From assembly GCA_018340375.1 (NCBI GenBank), contig JAFFJZ010000004.1, forward strand, positions 31,160,001 to 31,224,000: DNA of 64,000 nucleotides, read 5' to 3'. The translations under genes were made by a program, and so were the position numbers. How positions within the stretch are numbered: the stretch's first letter is position 1; every line of letters begins with the position of its first letter. This document shows, one piece after another, positions 12,243 to 22,879 of this stretch. The notes below the pieces were generated by a model, which was given only the letters and a program-made list of their open reading frames with translations, did not search any database and was not told where the DNA came from. Source of the DNA: Gonatopus flavifemur. Taxonomy: Eukaryota > Arthropoda > Insecta > Hymenoptera > Dryinidae.

Positions 12243-15126
12243 ATTGAGGAGCTGGATCGGATAACTCGCCGAGCGCTCAAACCGCGTGACAAGTTTGATG
12301 CAAGAAGTCCCGTCGGAGATCGAAAAAAAAAGTCGGAATTTTGGGAATGTAAAAATACTGAGTGGTAGAGCTTGAAAAATCAATCCAAGTTACTCTTTAC
12401 GATTTTTTCCTATGATTGATGATTTTCGAGCAAAAAATCACCAACCATCAATTTTTTCACACCAAAAATGATTATTTTTCAACATTCAACTCGCTCTAAC
12501 TCGGTCATTTTTCAATGAATCAGAATGAATGTTGCGAATTTCGATTCGTGAGACCATGTCACCCTGTTTATCACCTGTTAAGATCTCACATCGGAGTAGG
12601 TTATCCCCAAGTTCAAGTACCAATAACCTTGTACCATTGCATAGCCCCTCACTGATACTCAGATTTCGTATGAGCATCACTACGGTATTAACTCTCAGAC
12701 GTAATTCGTGTACTGGCAAAGACGGAGGAGATAATGTGTTCAGATATTCAGGCAAAATAGCTTCACCCATTTCTCCATTCTCACACGAATTTTGAATTGT
12801 GTCTACACTGGTATATGTTTTGTGAGTATCAGAATCCAATAATTCAACAACTTGTCCATTGATTTCATCGACATCACTATTCCTTGCAGATAGTATGGCA
12901 CATGTGGTGGTTTCCTCATACAATTTTCTTTGAATCAAATCACCATATATGTCTTGAACAATATCAGCATTTGGTGGAGCTATTAAAGTATCTGGAAGAA
13001 CTATATCATTCCCAGTATTCAAATGTCCATCACCAACATTGAGAATGAATTGTGAGAATTCAATTTCTTCAGACAAAGCACGCATATTTTGCGTTAGAGA
13101 AAATATTTGGAACAGTGGCCATAGAACACTTTGTTCAACCGAAAGGTCTATTGTCTCAGTTCGAGTGCCATGTAGCTTAATTGGCAGCAGTCGTCTGAAA
13201 TCGCCTCCTAAAATAACTATTTTACCACCGAACGGTAAATTATTGTCCATAATATCACGCAATGTACGATCCATAATTTCTAAAGCATAACGGGGAGCCA
13301 TAGGTGCTTCATCCCAAATAAAAACGTCTACAGTTTTCAGATATTCACCTTCTTTAGATTGGATCTTGATATTCGAAGATGAATCATGGAATAGGGGAAC
13401 CGGCAGTCCCAAGGTTTTATGAACAGTTCTACCATTGGGGAGTAAAGTTGCAGCAATACCAGTGAAAGCCATAGCGCACACATTTTTCGCTCTGATTTTC
13501 AGTAATTTTGAAAGAGTAGTATAAATGAATGTTTTCCCGGATCCTCCAGGTTCATCTATATGATAACAAGTTGTGTTTGTATTAGTCTGATGAAAACTAA
13601 TATTATCAACCGACTCTAAAGTCACATCCACTATCTCCTTTTGTTTTTCATTGAGCTGTTGATATTGTTCCATGCCCATTTCTGTATTTTGTTCATATAG
13701 TACGAATTCTCCAGTATTCACGTTTCCAATTTGTGCTATTTCAGGAAATTGTGACAAATTCCATCCTTCTGCATTCAGTAACTGACTGATTCGAGCATAA
13801 GTATGTTTTATACCTTCAGTTTCACCCAATCGCCTAATATAATCTTCTGATAGTGAGATTTGAAACTTTGCCCACAATAGCTGTGGGTTGAGAGGGTGAC
13901 AGTGAATCAAATTTCTCATGAACAATCTCCAAAGTCGCTCCGGCATCATCCAAATAACACCCTCTAGCATTGCTCGGTCCCATTCTTCGTCATCTTCAAT
14001 CAGACCCAAAGCTAAACATGTAGCAGTAAAAGATGGATAAACTTCCCCTTCCACTGTTCTTAAATCTTGGAAGCTTTCAGCTCCTTTGACTCTCAGTAAT
14101 AATAATCGCAAGTGGAGTAATTCTGTTTGTGAGGGACTTATCGAATACATCCGACCAATAACATCAAATTGAGCCTTACGAGGTACCCATTTGAATAAAT
14201 TTTGTTCGTTTTCTTCAACTTTCTTGAACACATAATGACAAAGGATTTCCGAATATGTATATTTTCTTGCTTGTGCATCACGAACATTGAGTGCAAAGTA
14301 TTCCATTAACATTGTAACTTTATTCAATGCAGTTCTCAATGCATACTCGTCAACATCTTCGGGAATCACAATCGAATGTTCATTCGGTGAATGTACAGGT
14401 AACCTTATAATTGTGTGACTTTTTGCTTGTAAGGGTTTACTCAAAATACGCCACGCTGCCTCAACAGGTCCTACATTACGAGCTTCTATGTAATTATGTA
14501 TTTCGTCATGATTGAAAACTGAATCGTCACCGGAAGATTCGTTAACTACAACCGAAGCGGCATCATGCCCTTTAAACACGTATTTATATATGTATTGAAC
14601 AGACCTTACACTGGAAACTACTTCAACATTAATACGACAGTTGAAAAGGAGTAATGATGTTGGACAATATGGAACAACATGGCGATTATCAGCGATATAA
14701 TTACCAGGACGTTCAAAAACAACTCCAGTATTTCGTCTACAATAGAAAGGATAACCATCATTATCTAAGGAGGTTTTTTCACGGAACTGCTTTGGATGTT
14801 TTGAACACTGTCCATCTTTCTCACACCAAGTGCCACAAGGTCCATGGATCACATGTTTCATAACAATAGTTGAATGTTGAGTTGAATGTTGAGAAATAAT
14901 CATTTTTGGTGTGAAAAAATTGATGGTTTGTGATTTTTCCCTCGAAAATCATCAATCATAGAAAAAAATCGTGAAGAGTAACTTGGATTGATTTTTCGAG
15001 CTCTACCACTCAGTATTTTTACATTTCCAAAATTCCGACTTTGATGCAAGAGGTCCCGTCGGAGGTCAAAAAAAACTTGTGACGCGGTTCGAGCGCTCGG
15101 CAAGTTATCCGATCCAGCTCCTCAAT
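12243..15126. mobile_element. Inverted-repeat element enclosing a Helitron core
   Basis: Arms of about 247 bp, 12243-12490 and 14881-15126, are inverted copies (outer end ATTGAGGAGCTGGATCGG, inner end TTCAACATTCAACT). They enclose a Helitron Rep/Pif1 frame that lacks both its usual ends. Within each arm a segment of about 36 bp (12294-12330 and 15040-15075, starting TTTGATGCAAGA) lies in the same orientation, i.e. it is flipped in one arm relative to the rest. The element interrupts an exon of the RPA1-like relic. No clear target-site duplication was found. Helitrons normally have no terminal inverted repeats, so the arms belong to another element or arose by rearrangement. Confidence 0.75.
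12486..14903 (-). CDS. Helitron Rep/Pif1 helicase, truncated at both ends
   Basis: An uninterrupted 805-residue frame. The first ~15 residues come from the inverted-repeat arm. Helitron sequence begins at about residue 16 with KHVIHGPCG-type sequence and C/H spacing, followed by the segment with the Rep catalytic tyrosines (SVQYIYKYVFKGHD, about residues 102-115). Then comes a Pif1-family helicase with Walker A (GGSGKT, about residue 452), motif II (FIWDEAP), GGDFRRLLPI and LTQNMR. The frame ends before the usual C-terminal motifs V/VI (FAMTINKxQ ... YVASSR), which are present in the related fragment at 20125-21320. The upstream HUH motif of the Rep domain is also missing. Helitrons replicate by a rolling-circle-like mechanism using these activities; this protein should lack nickase function. 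The lack of stops over 2.4 kb suggests a recent origin. Confidence 0.85.
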   Translation of the reverse strand: MIISQHSTQHSTIVMKHVIHGPCGTWCEKDGQCSKHPKQFREKTSLDNDGYPFYCRRNTGVVFERPGNYIADNRHVVPYCPTSLLLFNCRINVEVVSSVRSVQYIYKYVFKGHDAASVVVNESSGDDSVFNHDEIHNYIEARNVGPVEAAWRILSKPLQAKSHTIIRLPVHSPNEHSIVIPEDVDEYALRTALNKVTMLMEYFALNVRDAQARKYTYSEILCHYVFKKVEENEQNLFKWVPRKAQFDVIGRMYSISPSQTELLHLRLLLLRVKGAESFQDLRTVEGEVYPSFTATCLALGLIEDDEEWDRAMLEGVIWMMPERLWRLFMRNLIHCHPLNPQLLWAKFQISLSEDYIRRLGETEGIKHTYARISQLLNAEGWNLSQFPEIAQIGNVNTGEFVLYEQNTEMGMEQYQQLNEKQKEIVDVTLESVDNISFHQTNTNTTCYHIDEPGGSGKTFIYTTLSKLLKIRAKNVCAMAFTGIAATLLPNGRTVHKTLGLPVPLFHDSSSNIKIQSKEGEYLKTVDVFIWDEAPMAPRYALEIMDRTLRDIMDNNLPFGGKIVILGGDFRRLLPIKLHGTRTETIDLSVEQSVLWPLFQIFSLTQNMRALSEEIEFSQFILNVGDGHLNTGNDIVLPDTLIAPPNADIVQDIYGDLIQRKLYEETTTCAILSARNSDVDEINGQVVELLDSDTHKTYTSVDTIQNSCENGEMGEAILPEYLNTLSPPSLPVHELRLRVNTVVMLIRNLSISEGLCNGTRLLVLELGDNLLRCEILTGDKQGDMVSRIEIRNIHSDSLKNDRVRAS

Positions 15127-15179
15127 TCACCAATAAGGATTTCGTGCTTTCCACGGCATCCACGTATCCACGAAGTTCC
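15127..15179 (-). pseudogene. RPA1-like relic, exon a (split by the element)
   Basis: After a strong acceptor on the minus strand (tttttgcacag), the frame reads NFVDTWMPWKARNPYW and then runs into the inverted-repeat arm. A tryptophan-rich 'PW..RNPYW' stretch directly before the OB-fold block of exon b is consistent with one original exon divided by the insertion. Upstream exons were not found between 15180 and the following repeats. Confidence 0.45.
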
Positions 15180-15739
15180 CTGTGCAAAAAAGAAATGCGG
15201 GATTTGTTCATGATTCAATCAACATTTAACAATTAATCCTATGCCTTTTTTCTTCACAAATAAATGGGTAAATGCCTTTTTGAATATGAATAATGAACTA
15301 TGAACAATTAAGAATATACATACTCATATTCAGAAATTCCAAACGTATCCGCTGACGTGAAATGTGATTTGAAAAATTTATACATACACAGTATATCAGA
15401 AGTTAGTTTAATTTCAGTTCGTTCCTTATAGTATATCAAAAGCAAACGAAATTCTATCTTGAAAACTAATATTATGAAATGTCTATAACTTGTTGATACA
15501 AAATATTTGTATATATGATCCATGAAGATTATATACAAATTCTACATAAATTCTGTGAAATAATGTGGCAAAATAGTGATGAGAGATATTTCAAGTTATC
15601 GATATTTTATGAAATTCAATAAAAACTTGACAGAATTTTCATCAAAAATATCGATATTTTCAGATATTCCGCATCACTATGGTGAAACGAAATTACATTC
15701 GTATGGAAATCTCATGATTTGCACTTCTTCTCATTTACA

Positions 15740-15896
15740 TCGACGACGTTTTGACAAAGAGGCGTAAGCGCCAAAAAAATACGATATTCAGTTTTATATT
15801 CCGATCGAAAGCTCTCGGAAAGAGCTTTTGAATGGTATATAACACTGAATTTCGTATTTTTTTGTCGCTTACGCCTTTTTGTCAAAACGTCGTCGA
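15740..15896. repeat. Palindromic MITE, 157 bp
   Basis: The left arm TCGACGACGTTTTGACAAAG and the right arm (reverse complement TCGACGACGTTTTGACAAAA) match for about 60-70 bp inward. If the terminus is CGACGACG, the sequence ACAT flanks both sides, a possible 4-bp target duplication. Confidence 0.8.
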
Positions 15897-16263
15897 CATG
15901 GAATATATGAAGACTCACAAAAAGTACTTTTTTGGTACACATACATGATTCTCATGATAGGGTTACTCACACTGTATGATCATAAATTTTGATCTGCTTC
16001 AATGATTCGCTCGAACTTAAACGCTGCAGGATTGAATCTGAAAAATTAAATTCCATCAATTCTCTGAAATTTATCAATATTTATATCATATATATATCAC
16101 TTCAGTTTGGATAGTTCACTCAAATGAATTCATAATTAAATTAAAATTGATTCCGAAATAGCTCAATCGATTCCAAATTGAATTCAGTCATATCCAATCT
16201 GAAATTCGTTTTGATGGACAATTCGAATATCAACAATTATTTCATTATAAATATAATAGAGAT

Positions 16264-16408
16264 TAGAGATGGGTGGTCTTGGCAGCATCAATTCTTTTGT
16301 ATATAAAGTTTATCGAGTTTTCATTGATTTTCATTCATATAATTTCGATGGAAATTGAATGAAAATTATATGAAGAAGAATCGATTCCCCCATGATAGCC
16401 CATCACTA
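16264..16408. mobile_element. hAT-type MITE with 8-bp target duplication
   Basis: Termini TAGAGATGGG and CCCATCACTA form an imperfect inverted repeat. They are flanked by a perfect direct repeat ATAGAGAT (16256-16263 and 16409-16416). An 8-bp duplication is the signature of hAT transposition. The right copy of the duplication forms part of the left end of the next MITE, so this element seems to have landed at that element's terminus. Confidence 0.75.
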
Positions 16409-16411
16409 ATA

Positions 16412-16536
16412 GAGATGGGTAATACTCATAGTTCCGATCTATTTTTCTTATAAGATGTAAGTTTCTATAAGAATTTCGATAAAAAAGACTTTGTGCTCAT
16501 TGCATACAGGAGCATAAAATACACATTGCCCATCTC
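16412..16536. repeat. Small GAGATGGG-ended MITE
   Basis: GAGATGGGTAAT on the left and its partner ATTGCCCATCTC on the right form a terminal inverted repeat similar to that of the adjacent element. No target duplication could be read. Confidence 0.5.
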
Positions 16537-16860
16537 CAAAATATAATACACAATATCCAATTGTAATTCACTTTTAATACATCACACTTACCAAACGATG
16601 TATTCTCGTCGAAAATTCACAACGAAATGACCGAATTTATGTTCTTTTCATACACTCATGCCTCTTCGATGACAACATAAACGCAAGTTGTGTTTACACT
16701 CCAAAGGAAATAATCCCTTCCGAAGAAAATGATTTTCCCTTCTTCGAAAATTTTCTATGTCAACAACGCGCAATCATACATTACGGTGCCGACGATACCG
16801 TAACGTGTCCTCAACGACCGAAAGCCTCCCTCGCATGAGAGCATACAAAAATATCACATA

Positions 16861-17430
16861 CAGGATGACCCAATTCGCATAGATTATATTTAAGGAGCGT
16901 ATTCTGCAGCCAAAATGCAACAACTTTTGTTCTTGACAAAATTTTTTTTGTGGCTTAGTTTTCAAGATATGAGCATTTTTAGATTTTTTTTTCAAACCGA
17001 ATTCATTCAGAATCACTGTCTGCTGCATACTTGATCTTTACACCATTCGCTGAGTTTGAAAACGGTGGATCTCTGGGAAAAAAATTCGACTATCTTATCA
17101 TTGTTTGTACCGGAATTACAAAGATTGGGAGCTGCTGAATTCTGATGAGCTGAAAGTCAGAAAATTTCGAATCGCTGTAACTTCTGATTGAAGAATAATG
17201 GAATAGTTCAATTTTTTCCTCAGAGATGAGCCGTTTTCCAACTTGGCGAATGGTGTGAGGTTCGACTATGTAGCACAAAGTGCTTCTGCATGATTTGGAT
17301 TTGGAAAAATATCTAAAAATGCTCATATCTCAAAAACTAAGCCTCCAAACTTTTTCAAGTACAAAATTTGTTGCATTTTGGGTGTGGAATACGCTCCTCA
17401 GATAGAATCAATTCGACTTGGGTCACCCGG
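16861..17430. repeat. Palindromic foldback MITE, copy B, TA target
   Basis: A 570-bp palindrome with ends CAGGATGACCCAA and (reverse complement) CCGGGTGACCCAA, flanked by TA on both sides (16859-16860 and 17431-17432). Inner arms (CATATCTTGAAAACTAAGCC-type sequence and AAAATGCAACAA) match copy A at 7861-8428, but the outermost 25-40 bp differ between the copies. The TA target points to Tc1/mariner-type mobilisation. Confidence 0.85.
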
Positions 17431-18235
17431 TATATGTTGATGTTCATTCAGTGGAACCTTCGAATGAGAACTATAATAAGAACGACGTAAATAACAAAAG
17501 CGAGACAAATAAATATAACTACACTGTTCTTTCAACAACATCTTGAAAATGAATTTCATCCAAATTGTTAATATTGTAGAGCTGCTCTGAAAACATATAA
17601 ATACTGTTGAAGGAAATATTATGCAGAAGATTCCAACACGAAATATATATTATTAAAATGAAAGGAGAAGGATTCTGCCCAGAGCAAGATCTTTCCCTTC
17701 TCCTCTCTTTCCTTCATTATAGGAGACATGAGACGGAAGTACCGTGACTCCTTTTCCGCAACTCCGATTGCTTGTTGGTCATTTCCCTCTAGTCGAGCGC
17801 GCGAATTCAAATTCAATCCTGTTGGAATTATATTTCGCTTTATTGAAATGTTCTTGAACGTGAATCGTGAACGCGCGCGGCTAATGCTGCTTGTTCTCTG
17901 AAAGAATGCGTTTCAGAACAGGATGAGTTGGAATGCGAGTAATGTTCTTTGAAAATATGAAACAAAAATTTATTTCGTATGGGAGATTTCCCAGCTGGAC
18001 CTCAATAATCTTGATCCAATGTTTGAAACGACTTAGTTATAATATTCAAAGATGAATCACTTTTTATGCATAACATTTTTTTATGTGACAAATTAAAACA
18101 CAACCTGATTAAAAGAAACCTATTCATTCCTATTGAATATGCAAAATTTGGATGAAAGTACAATCAGTTTTAATTGCAGCCAACACAAATGGTCGATTTG
18201 GATTCATAACGACTTCTCAAAGACCTCTTGATTAG
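17431..18235. other. No gene seen
   Basis: AT-rich single-copy-looking sequence. Short open frames (for example minus 17816-17619) have no family features. Confidence 0.4.
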
Positions 18236-18423
18236 TCCCCGTTATGCGACCAACAATGAATTCAATATGAATTCAATGGGTTCAAAACGAAAACATATTG
18301 AATGCCCACAGAATTCATTAAGAAATCTTGATGTGAATCTTCTCTGAACATTGAGGTGTTCATCAAGAGTTCATTGTGAATTCAAAATATTCATAAAGAA
18401 TCCATATTGATTAGCATAACGGG
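18236..18423. repeat. MITE with CCCGTTATGC ends
   Basis: CCCGTTATGC (about 18238) is inverted as GCATAACGGG (about 18414-18423). The interior is rich in GAATTC/TTCATGAATT-type palindromic words. The same end sequence recurs in the element at 46881-46990. Confidence 0.65.
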
Positions 18424-18864
18424 AGCTCTTTGCGGGGACTCTTGTGCTATTAGGGATTGGAATCAATCAAAACCGACTGAATTGAAATCCCAATTCCACA
18501 CATTCAATAGGAATCCTACCAGATTTGTCACTGCAAAAATTGAATCTGAATCAATATACTTCCGCTGGCCAAAAATCCTATTTTAATGTTTCAAGGGGAT
18601 ACCACTCAGGGTTGTAAATAATGCATTGAACAGATAATTGGATTACCACTGGGATCACAATTTTTTTCCATTTATTGATTCGAAAAACTCTGATCAAAAA
18701 TAATTTCTCAATGTCCAATCTCACCATAATAATTGAAGGATAAAAAAATTTTTTTGAAGCAGATCTTCGCATTAAAAAGTAACTTCTTAATTTCAAATTG
18801 CGACATTGAGGTTATAAAATAATTTTCTAATTGTCAATCCAAACGACTGCAATGGAAATTCATT

Positions 18865-18985
18865 CTTAATCCCATTATTGGGATTGGAAATTACAAAATT
18901 ATTTCTTAATCCCATTATTGGGATTGGAAATTACAAAATTATTTCTTAATCCTCATATAAAGATTAGGAATCATAGAATTGGGAT
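18865..18985. repeat. 40-bp tandem repeat, about 3 copies
   Basis: CTTAATCCCATTATTGGGAT starts at 18865 and 18905 with a 40-bp period and a degraded third copy at 18945. The unit itself contains the palindrome AATCCCATTATTGGGATT. Confidence 0.85.
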
Positions 18986-19039
18986 TAGAAAATAACAAAT
19001 TACTTCTCCATAACACCTACACGGAAGTTCAAGTTTGCA

Positions 19040-19420
19040 CGCCTGTTTGAAGGCAGAGAGAGGGAGAGAGGGAGAGAAAAAGAGATGAAGAGAGAGAGGG
19101 AGAGAGAGAGAGAATCAAGATGGAAAATTGGGATAGATTTGAGAGATAATCGCGAGAGAGTTGAGAGAGAGTCGAGAAGAATAATCGAGAGAGAGTTAAG
19201 AGAGAATTGAGAAAGAGCAAATCAGAATGGAAAATGAGAACAGATTTGGGAGATAATTGCGAGAAAATTGAGAGAGAATTGAGAGAAAGTCAAGAGACAG
19301 TTGAGAGACAGTTGAGAGAGTCGAGAAAGGCAACAGAGTCAACAGAGGGAGTGTTCAAAGAGAGGTAGACTCGAAAGAGAGTCGAAAGAGTTTCTTCCCC
19401 TCAATTTTCTCATCTCTCAA
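19040..19420. repeat. GA-rich minisatellite region
   Basis: Long purine tract with (GA)n and variant GAGAGAGTTGAGAGA / GTCGAGA units. Any open frame here is compositional. Confidence 0.8.
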
Positions 19421-20124
19421 TTCTCAATTTACGTTTTGGAAAATCTACTTTTGTTGATCTTATTTGCTGCTGTCCATCATTAGTCAGGTCAATGACTGAC
19501 CCCAAGGATTAGTTGTTCTTTTACTTCGAGTTTTAAGAGGATATGAGCTCATCAACCGAGCAGAATTTCTCCCAACCAAATTACTCAGAATTGAATTCAT
19601 GGAATAATCTGGAATTGTGAGGAACGGTTCTTTGCAACTTCATCTACGTCGCTGAAGAGCTCGAACTTTGAATTTCGAAAAAATTCGAAGTTCCAAGTTT
19701 TTTTTTCCATTTTCGTTTCGAAGTTCGAGGTCTTGAGCTACGTCAATAGAGTCTCAAAGAATCATCCCTGGATATATCAGATTATTCCATGAATACAATT
19801 TTGAGTAATTTGGTTGATGAAAATTGTACTCGGTCGGTAAACTCGTATCCTCTCAATAGATATCAAGTTGGCTTACTATCAATTTCATACTTTTATATAA
19901 TTTATTCCCAAATTTTTCGGGAATTTCATACAGGTCTATAAAAAGTTTGCATTAGATTGACTAAGTCGTGATATGAAAACTGACTGAAATTGGGCTTTTT
20001 CCATTGTGTCAGGGATTATTTCTTCTGCTTACGTTACACAGGCTGCTTTTGGCTGCGTCTTAGATTCATTCATAAAATGACCTATATTTGGAACTCTCTT
20101 TTTACCGTGAACTTTTTCTTGGAT

Positions 20125-21320
20125 TCAGGGAAATAATTGCTTGTAAACATAGTTTTTCACCTCTTTCCCGCTCCTATGGTATCCTAAATGAATTTTTAAT
20201 GATCGCCAAGATCGCACTCGTGATGAAGCAACGTATAATTGTCCGTGCGAAAAAACATCTCTACGGAGATCTACAGCAATTCTTTCAAAAGTCTGTCTCT
20301 GTGATTTATTAATAGTCATAGCAAAGGCGAATTTAATAGGGAATTGTCTCCTTGGAAATGTAAATGGATAATCATTTTCAGAATACAATGTGATACGATT
20401 TGAAAAGACGATGTCACCCGTTTTATCCCCAGTTGGAACTTCACATCGGAGTAAATTATTTGCAAGATCAAGAACTAATAATTTAGTACCATTACATAAA
20501 CTTTCATGAATGCTCAGATTCCTTATGAGCATCACCACACTATGCACTCTCAAACGTAATTCATGAGGAGGAAGAGAAGATGAAGATAGAGTATTTAAAT
20601 ATTCTGGTAAAATAATATCTGCCATATCTCCATTATCACAATGAGCGGAAACACTGTCTATGCTGAGGTATATTCTTTCTGTATTTGCATCTAATAATTC
20701 TACAACTTTAGTATTAATCGCATTTACATCATCATTTCGAGCAGACAATATTGCGCATTTCGTCATTTCCGTAAATTGTTTCTTCTTAATCATATCGCCA
20801 TACGTATCCTCTACCATATCTACGTCAGGGGAGGATACACAATATTCAGGTGAAACGATATTGTCTTCTTGGTTCAAATCCCCATTACCTACTTGCAATA
20901 AAAACTGAGCGAATTCTAGTTCTTCAGGCAATGTACACATATTTTGCGTTAACGCGAATCGCTTAAACATTGGCCACAGAGGAGAAAATTTTATAGAAAG
21001 ATCGATTATTTCACTTCGCGTTCCATTAACTTTTATCGGGAGGAGCTGTCTAAAATCGCCACCTAACACAACAATTTTCCCTCCAAATGGTACTGTCTTA
21101 TTCATAATATCACACATTGTACGATGCATGATATCTAAAGCATATCGCGGTGCCATAGGCGCTTCATCCCAAATGAACACATCAATATACTTCAAATATT
21201 CACCTTCTTTGGATTGTACTTCAATACTCGATGATGAATCTGGAAAAAGAGGAGTTGGCAAACCAAATGTTTCATGAACAGTTCTTCCCTTGGGGAGTAA
21301 CGTGGCAGCAATTCCAGTGA
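20125..21320 (-). pseudogene. Helitron Pif1 helicase fragment, C-terminal part
   Basis: Recognisable homology begins at TGIAATLLP (about 21318) and runs through FIWDEAPMAPRYA, GGDFRQLLPIK, LTQNM, to the C-terminal motifs FAMTINKSQ and LYVASSRVRS. This is the last two-thirds of a Pif1-type Helitron helicase. It parallels the frame at 12486-14903 over long blocks (for example GEYLK..DVFIWDEAPMAPRYAL) but differs at many positions, so it is a separate family or an old copy. Walker A is absent because the 5' part is lost. The frame stays open upstream to 21702, but residues before the junction are derived from GA-rich sequence and a palindrome and are not helicase. Confidence 0.85.
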
Positions 21321-21594
21321 GTGAAAATATCTGGAATTTTTTTGCGAGCATCAGTAGTCTGTTGATGCCGTGAGGGGTGCAATGCACCACAAATTGCGGG
21401 AATACTTGCACCACTTCCGATGTTTCATTTTTTTTATAGAAACAGGTATTCAGAATGATCCGTACACTCGGATGTTCGAATCTGAATGTTCTTCCGAAGA
21501 ACAGAAGAGAGAAGGAGAGGAAGGAGAGAGAGAGAGAAAGATTCTTTTGTTTGATAAAATACTCTGTGAAACTCTTTGCTATTTCCATGAATGA

Positions 21595-21862
21595 TCTCAC
21601 TTCATATAAGTCAGGGGGGATAAACTCAATGAGAGAATTTTCATGATGAACTTCAGCGCCGCCAAGGGGAAGGCTACTGGAACTAACCTCACATGGATAC
21701 ATTTACACAAATGCTCAACAAATCATAAAAGTTTGTGACACAGTATCAGTGCCTTCATGTGAGATTAGTTCAAGTGCCCTTCCTCTTGGCGGCGCTGAAA
21801 TCAGTCTCAAGAACGTTCAATTGAGTTTATGCCACCTGATATGAGTTGGTAGGAGTGACAAA
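21595..21862. repeat. Foldback element beside the Helitron fragment
   Basis: CAGCGCCGCCAAGGGGAAGG on the left (from 21654) is inverted on the right (GGCGGCGCTG at 21788-21797), and the match continues outward through ATAAACTCAAT to TCATAT. Arms are about 75-100 bp around a 60-bp loop. The GC-rich core stands out from its surroundings. Confidence 0.8.
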
Positions 21863-22060
21863 TTTCACTTGTTTCCTCCGTTCATGGCAAACACTCTTGT
21901 GCAATTAGTTTTCAATAAAAGGTTGTTGCTAGTATCAAACTCTAAACTGCATAAAGTCCATCTTGATCGTAAGTTCAGCTATTCACTTGTATATCTGATT
22001 ATTCATTTCAAATAAATACTGATAAATAGATTTGAAAATAGTGGTTATTATTCCAATTAG

Positions 22061-22494
22061 CCCTGCTAAATTATCCCCATAAAGAACGATATAAAACGAT
22101 AAATTTTCTCTATAGTTTTCAATGAGGTTTCTGAATACGGAATTTACGAAGTTATATCGTTATCAAACGATAGAACTCTATCGTTCTTTACCGTTTTCTA
22201 TAAAAATTTAACAGATTGTATAGGGTTTTATCGTGAAATTCGTATTGGAAAAGTACTACTTATTCTAGAACACATAACTATTTTTTTCCAAATAACTGAT
22301 ACTTCTCCTATACGAATTTCACAATAAAACCCTATACAATCTGTTAAATTTTTATAGAAAACGATAAAGAACGATAGAGTTCTATCGTTTGATAACGATA
22401 TAACTTCGTAAATTCCGTATTCAGAAACCTCATTGAAAACTATAGAAAACATTCATCGTTTTGTATCGGTCCTTATTGGGAAAATTTAGCAGGG
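22061..22494. repeat. Near-perfect 434-bp palindrome
   Basis: Ends CCCTGCTAAATT and AATTTAGCAGGG. The two arms match almost base for base for about 190 bp (for example TTTCTGAATACGGAATTTAC on both strands), leaving a short centre near 22275. Such high arm identity implies recent formation or gene conversion. No clear target duplication was read. Confidence 0.9.
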
Positions 22495-22498
22495 AGAG

Positions 22499-22513
22499 GA
22501 TCAATTACTCAGG

Positions 22514-22563
<50 letters not shown>

Positions 22564-22590
22564 GAGAGAGAGAGAGGGAGAAAGAGCTAA
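22499..22590. repeat. (GA)n microsatellite
   Basis: Pure GA dinucleotides with a few GGGA interruptions. Confidence 0.9.
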
Positions 22591-22879
22591 TTCGCAGGGT
22601 GGTGCAAATATCCCCACAGGGTGGTGCAAGTCTCCCGCCATGTGGGGAGAATTGCACCAAACGCAATGTTTTTGAAGAACACTTATATCATTGATAGGAT
22701 GTTAGATTCGACCTTGCTATCATTTGCCACTTAGAAAGGAATGTTTGCTCTGTCAAAATCCCATAAATAATATATCGAATGAAGTTAACTACGGAAGTTA
22801 TAACAATGTAAAAAAAAAGTGGTGCAAGTGTCCCCACTCTCCCCTACAATATAAAGATCAATATCAATTCGAAATGCAA

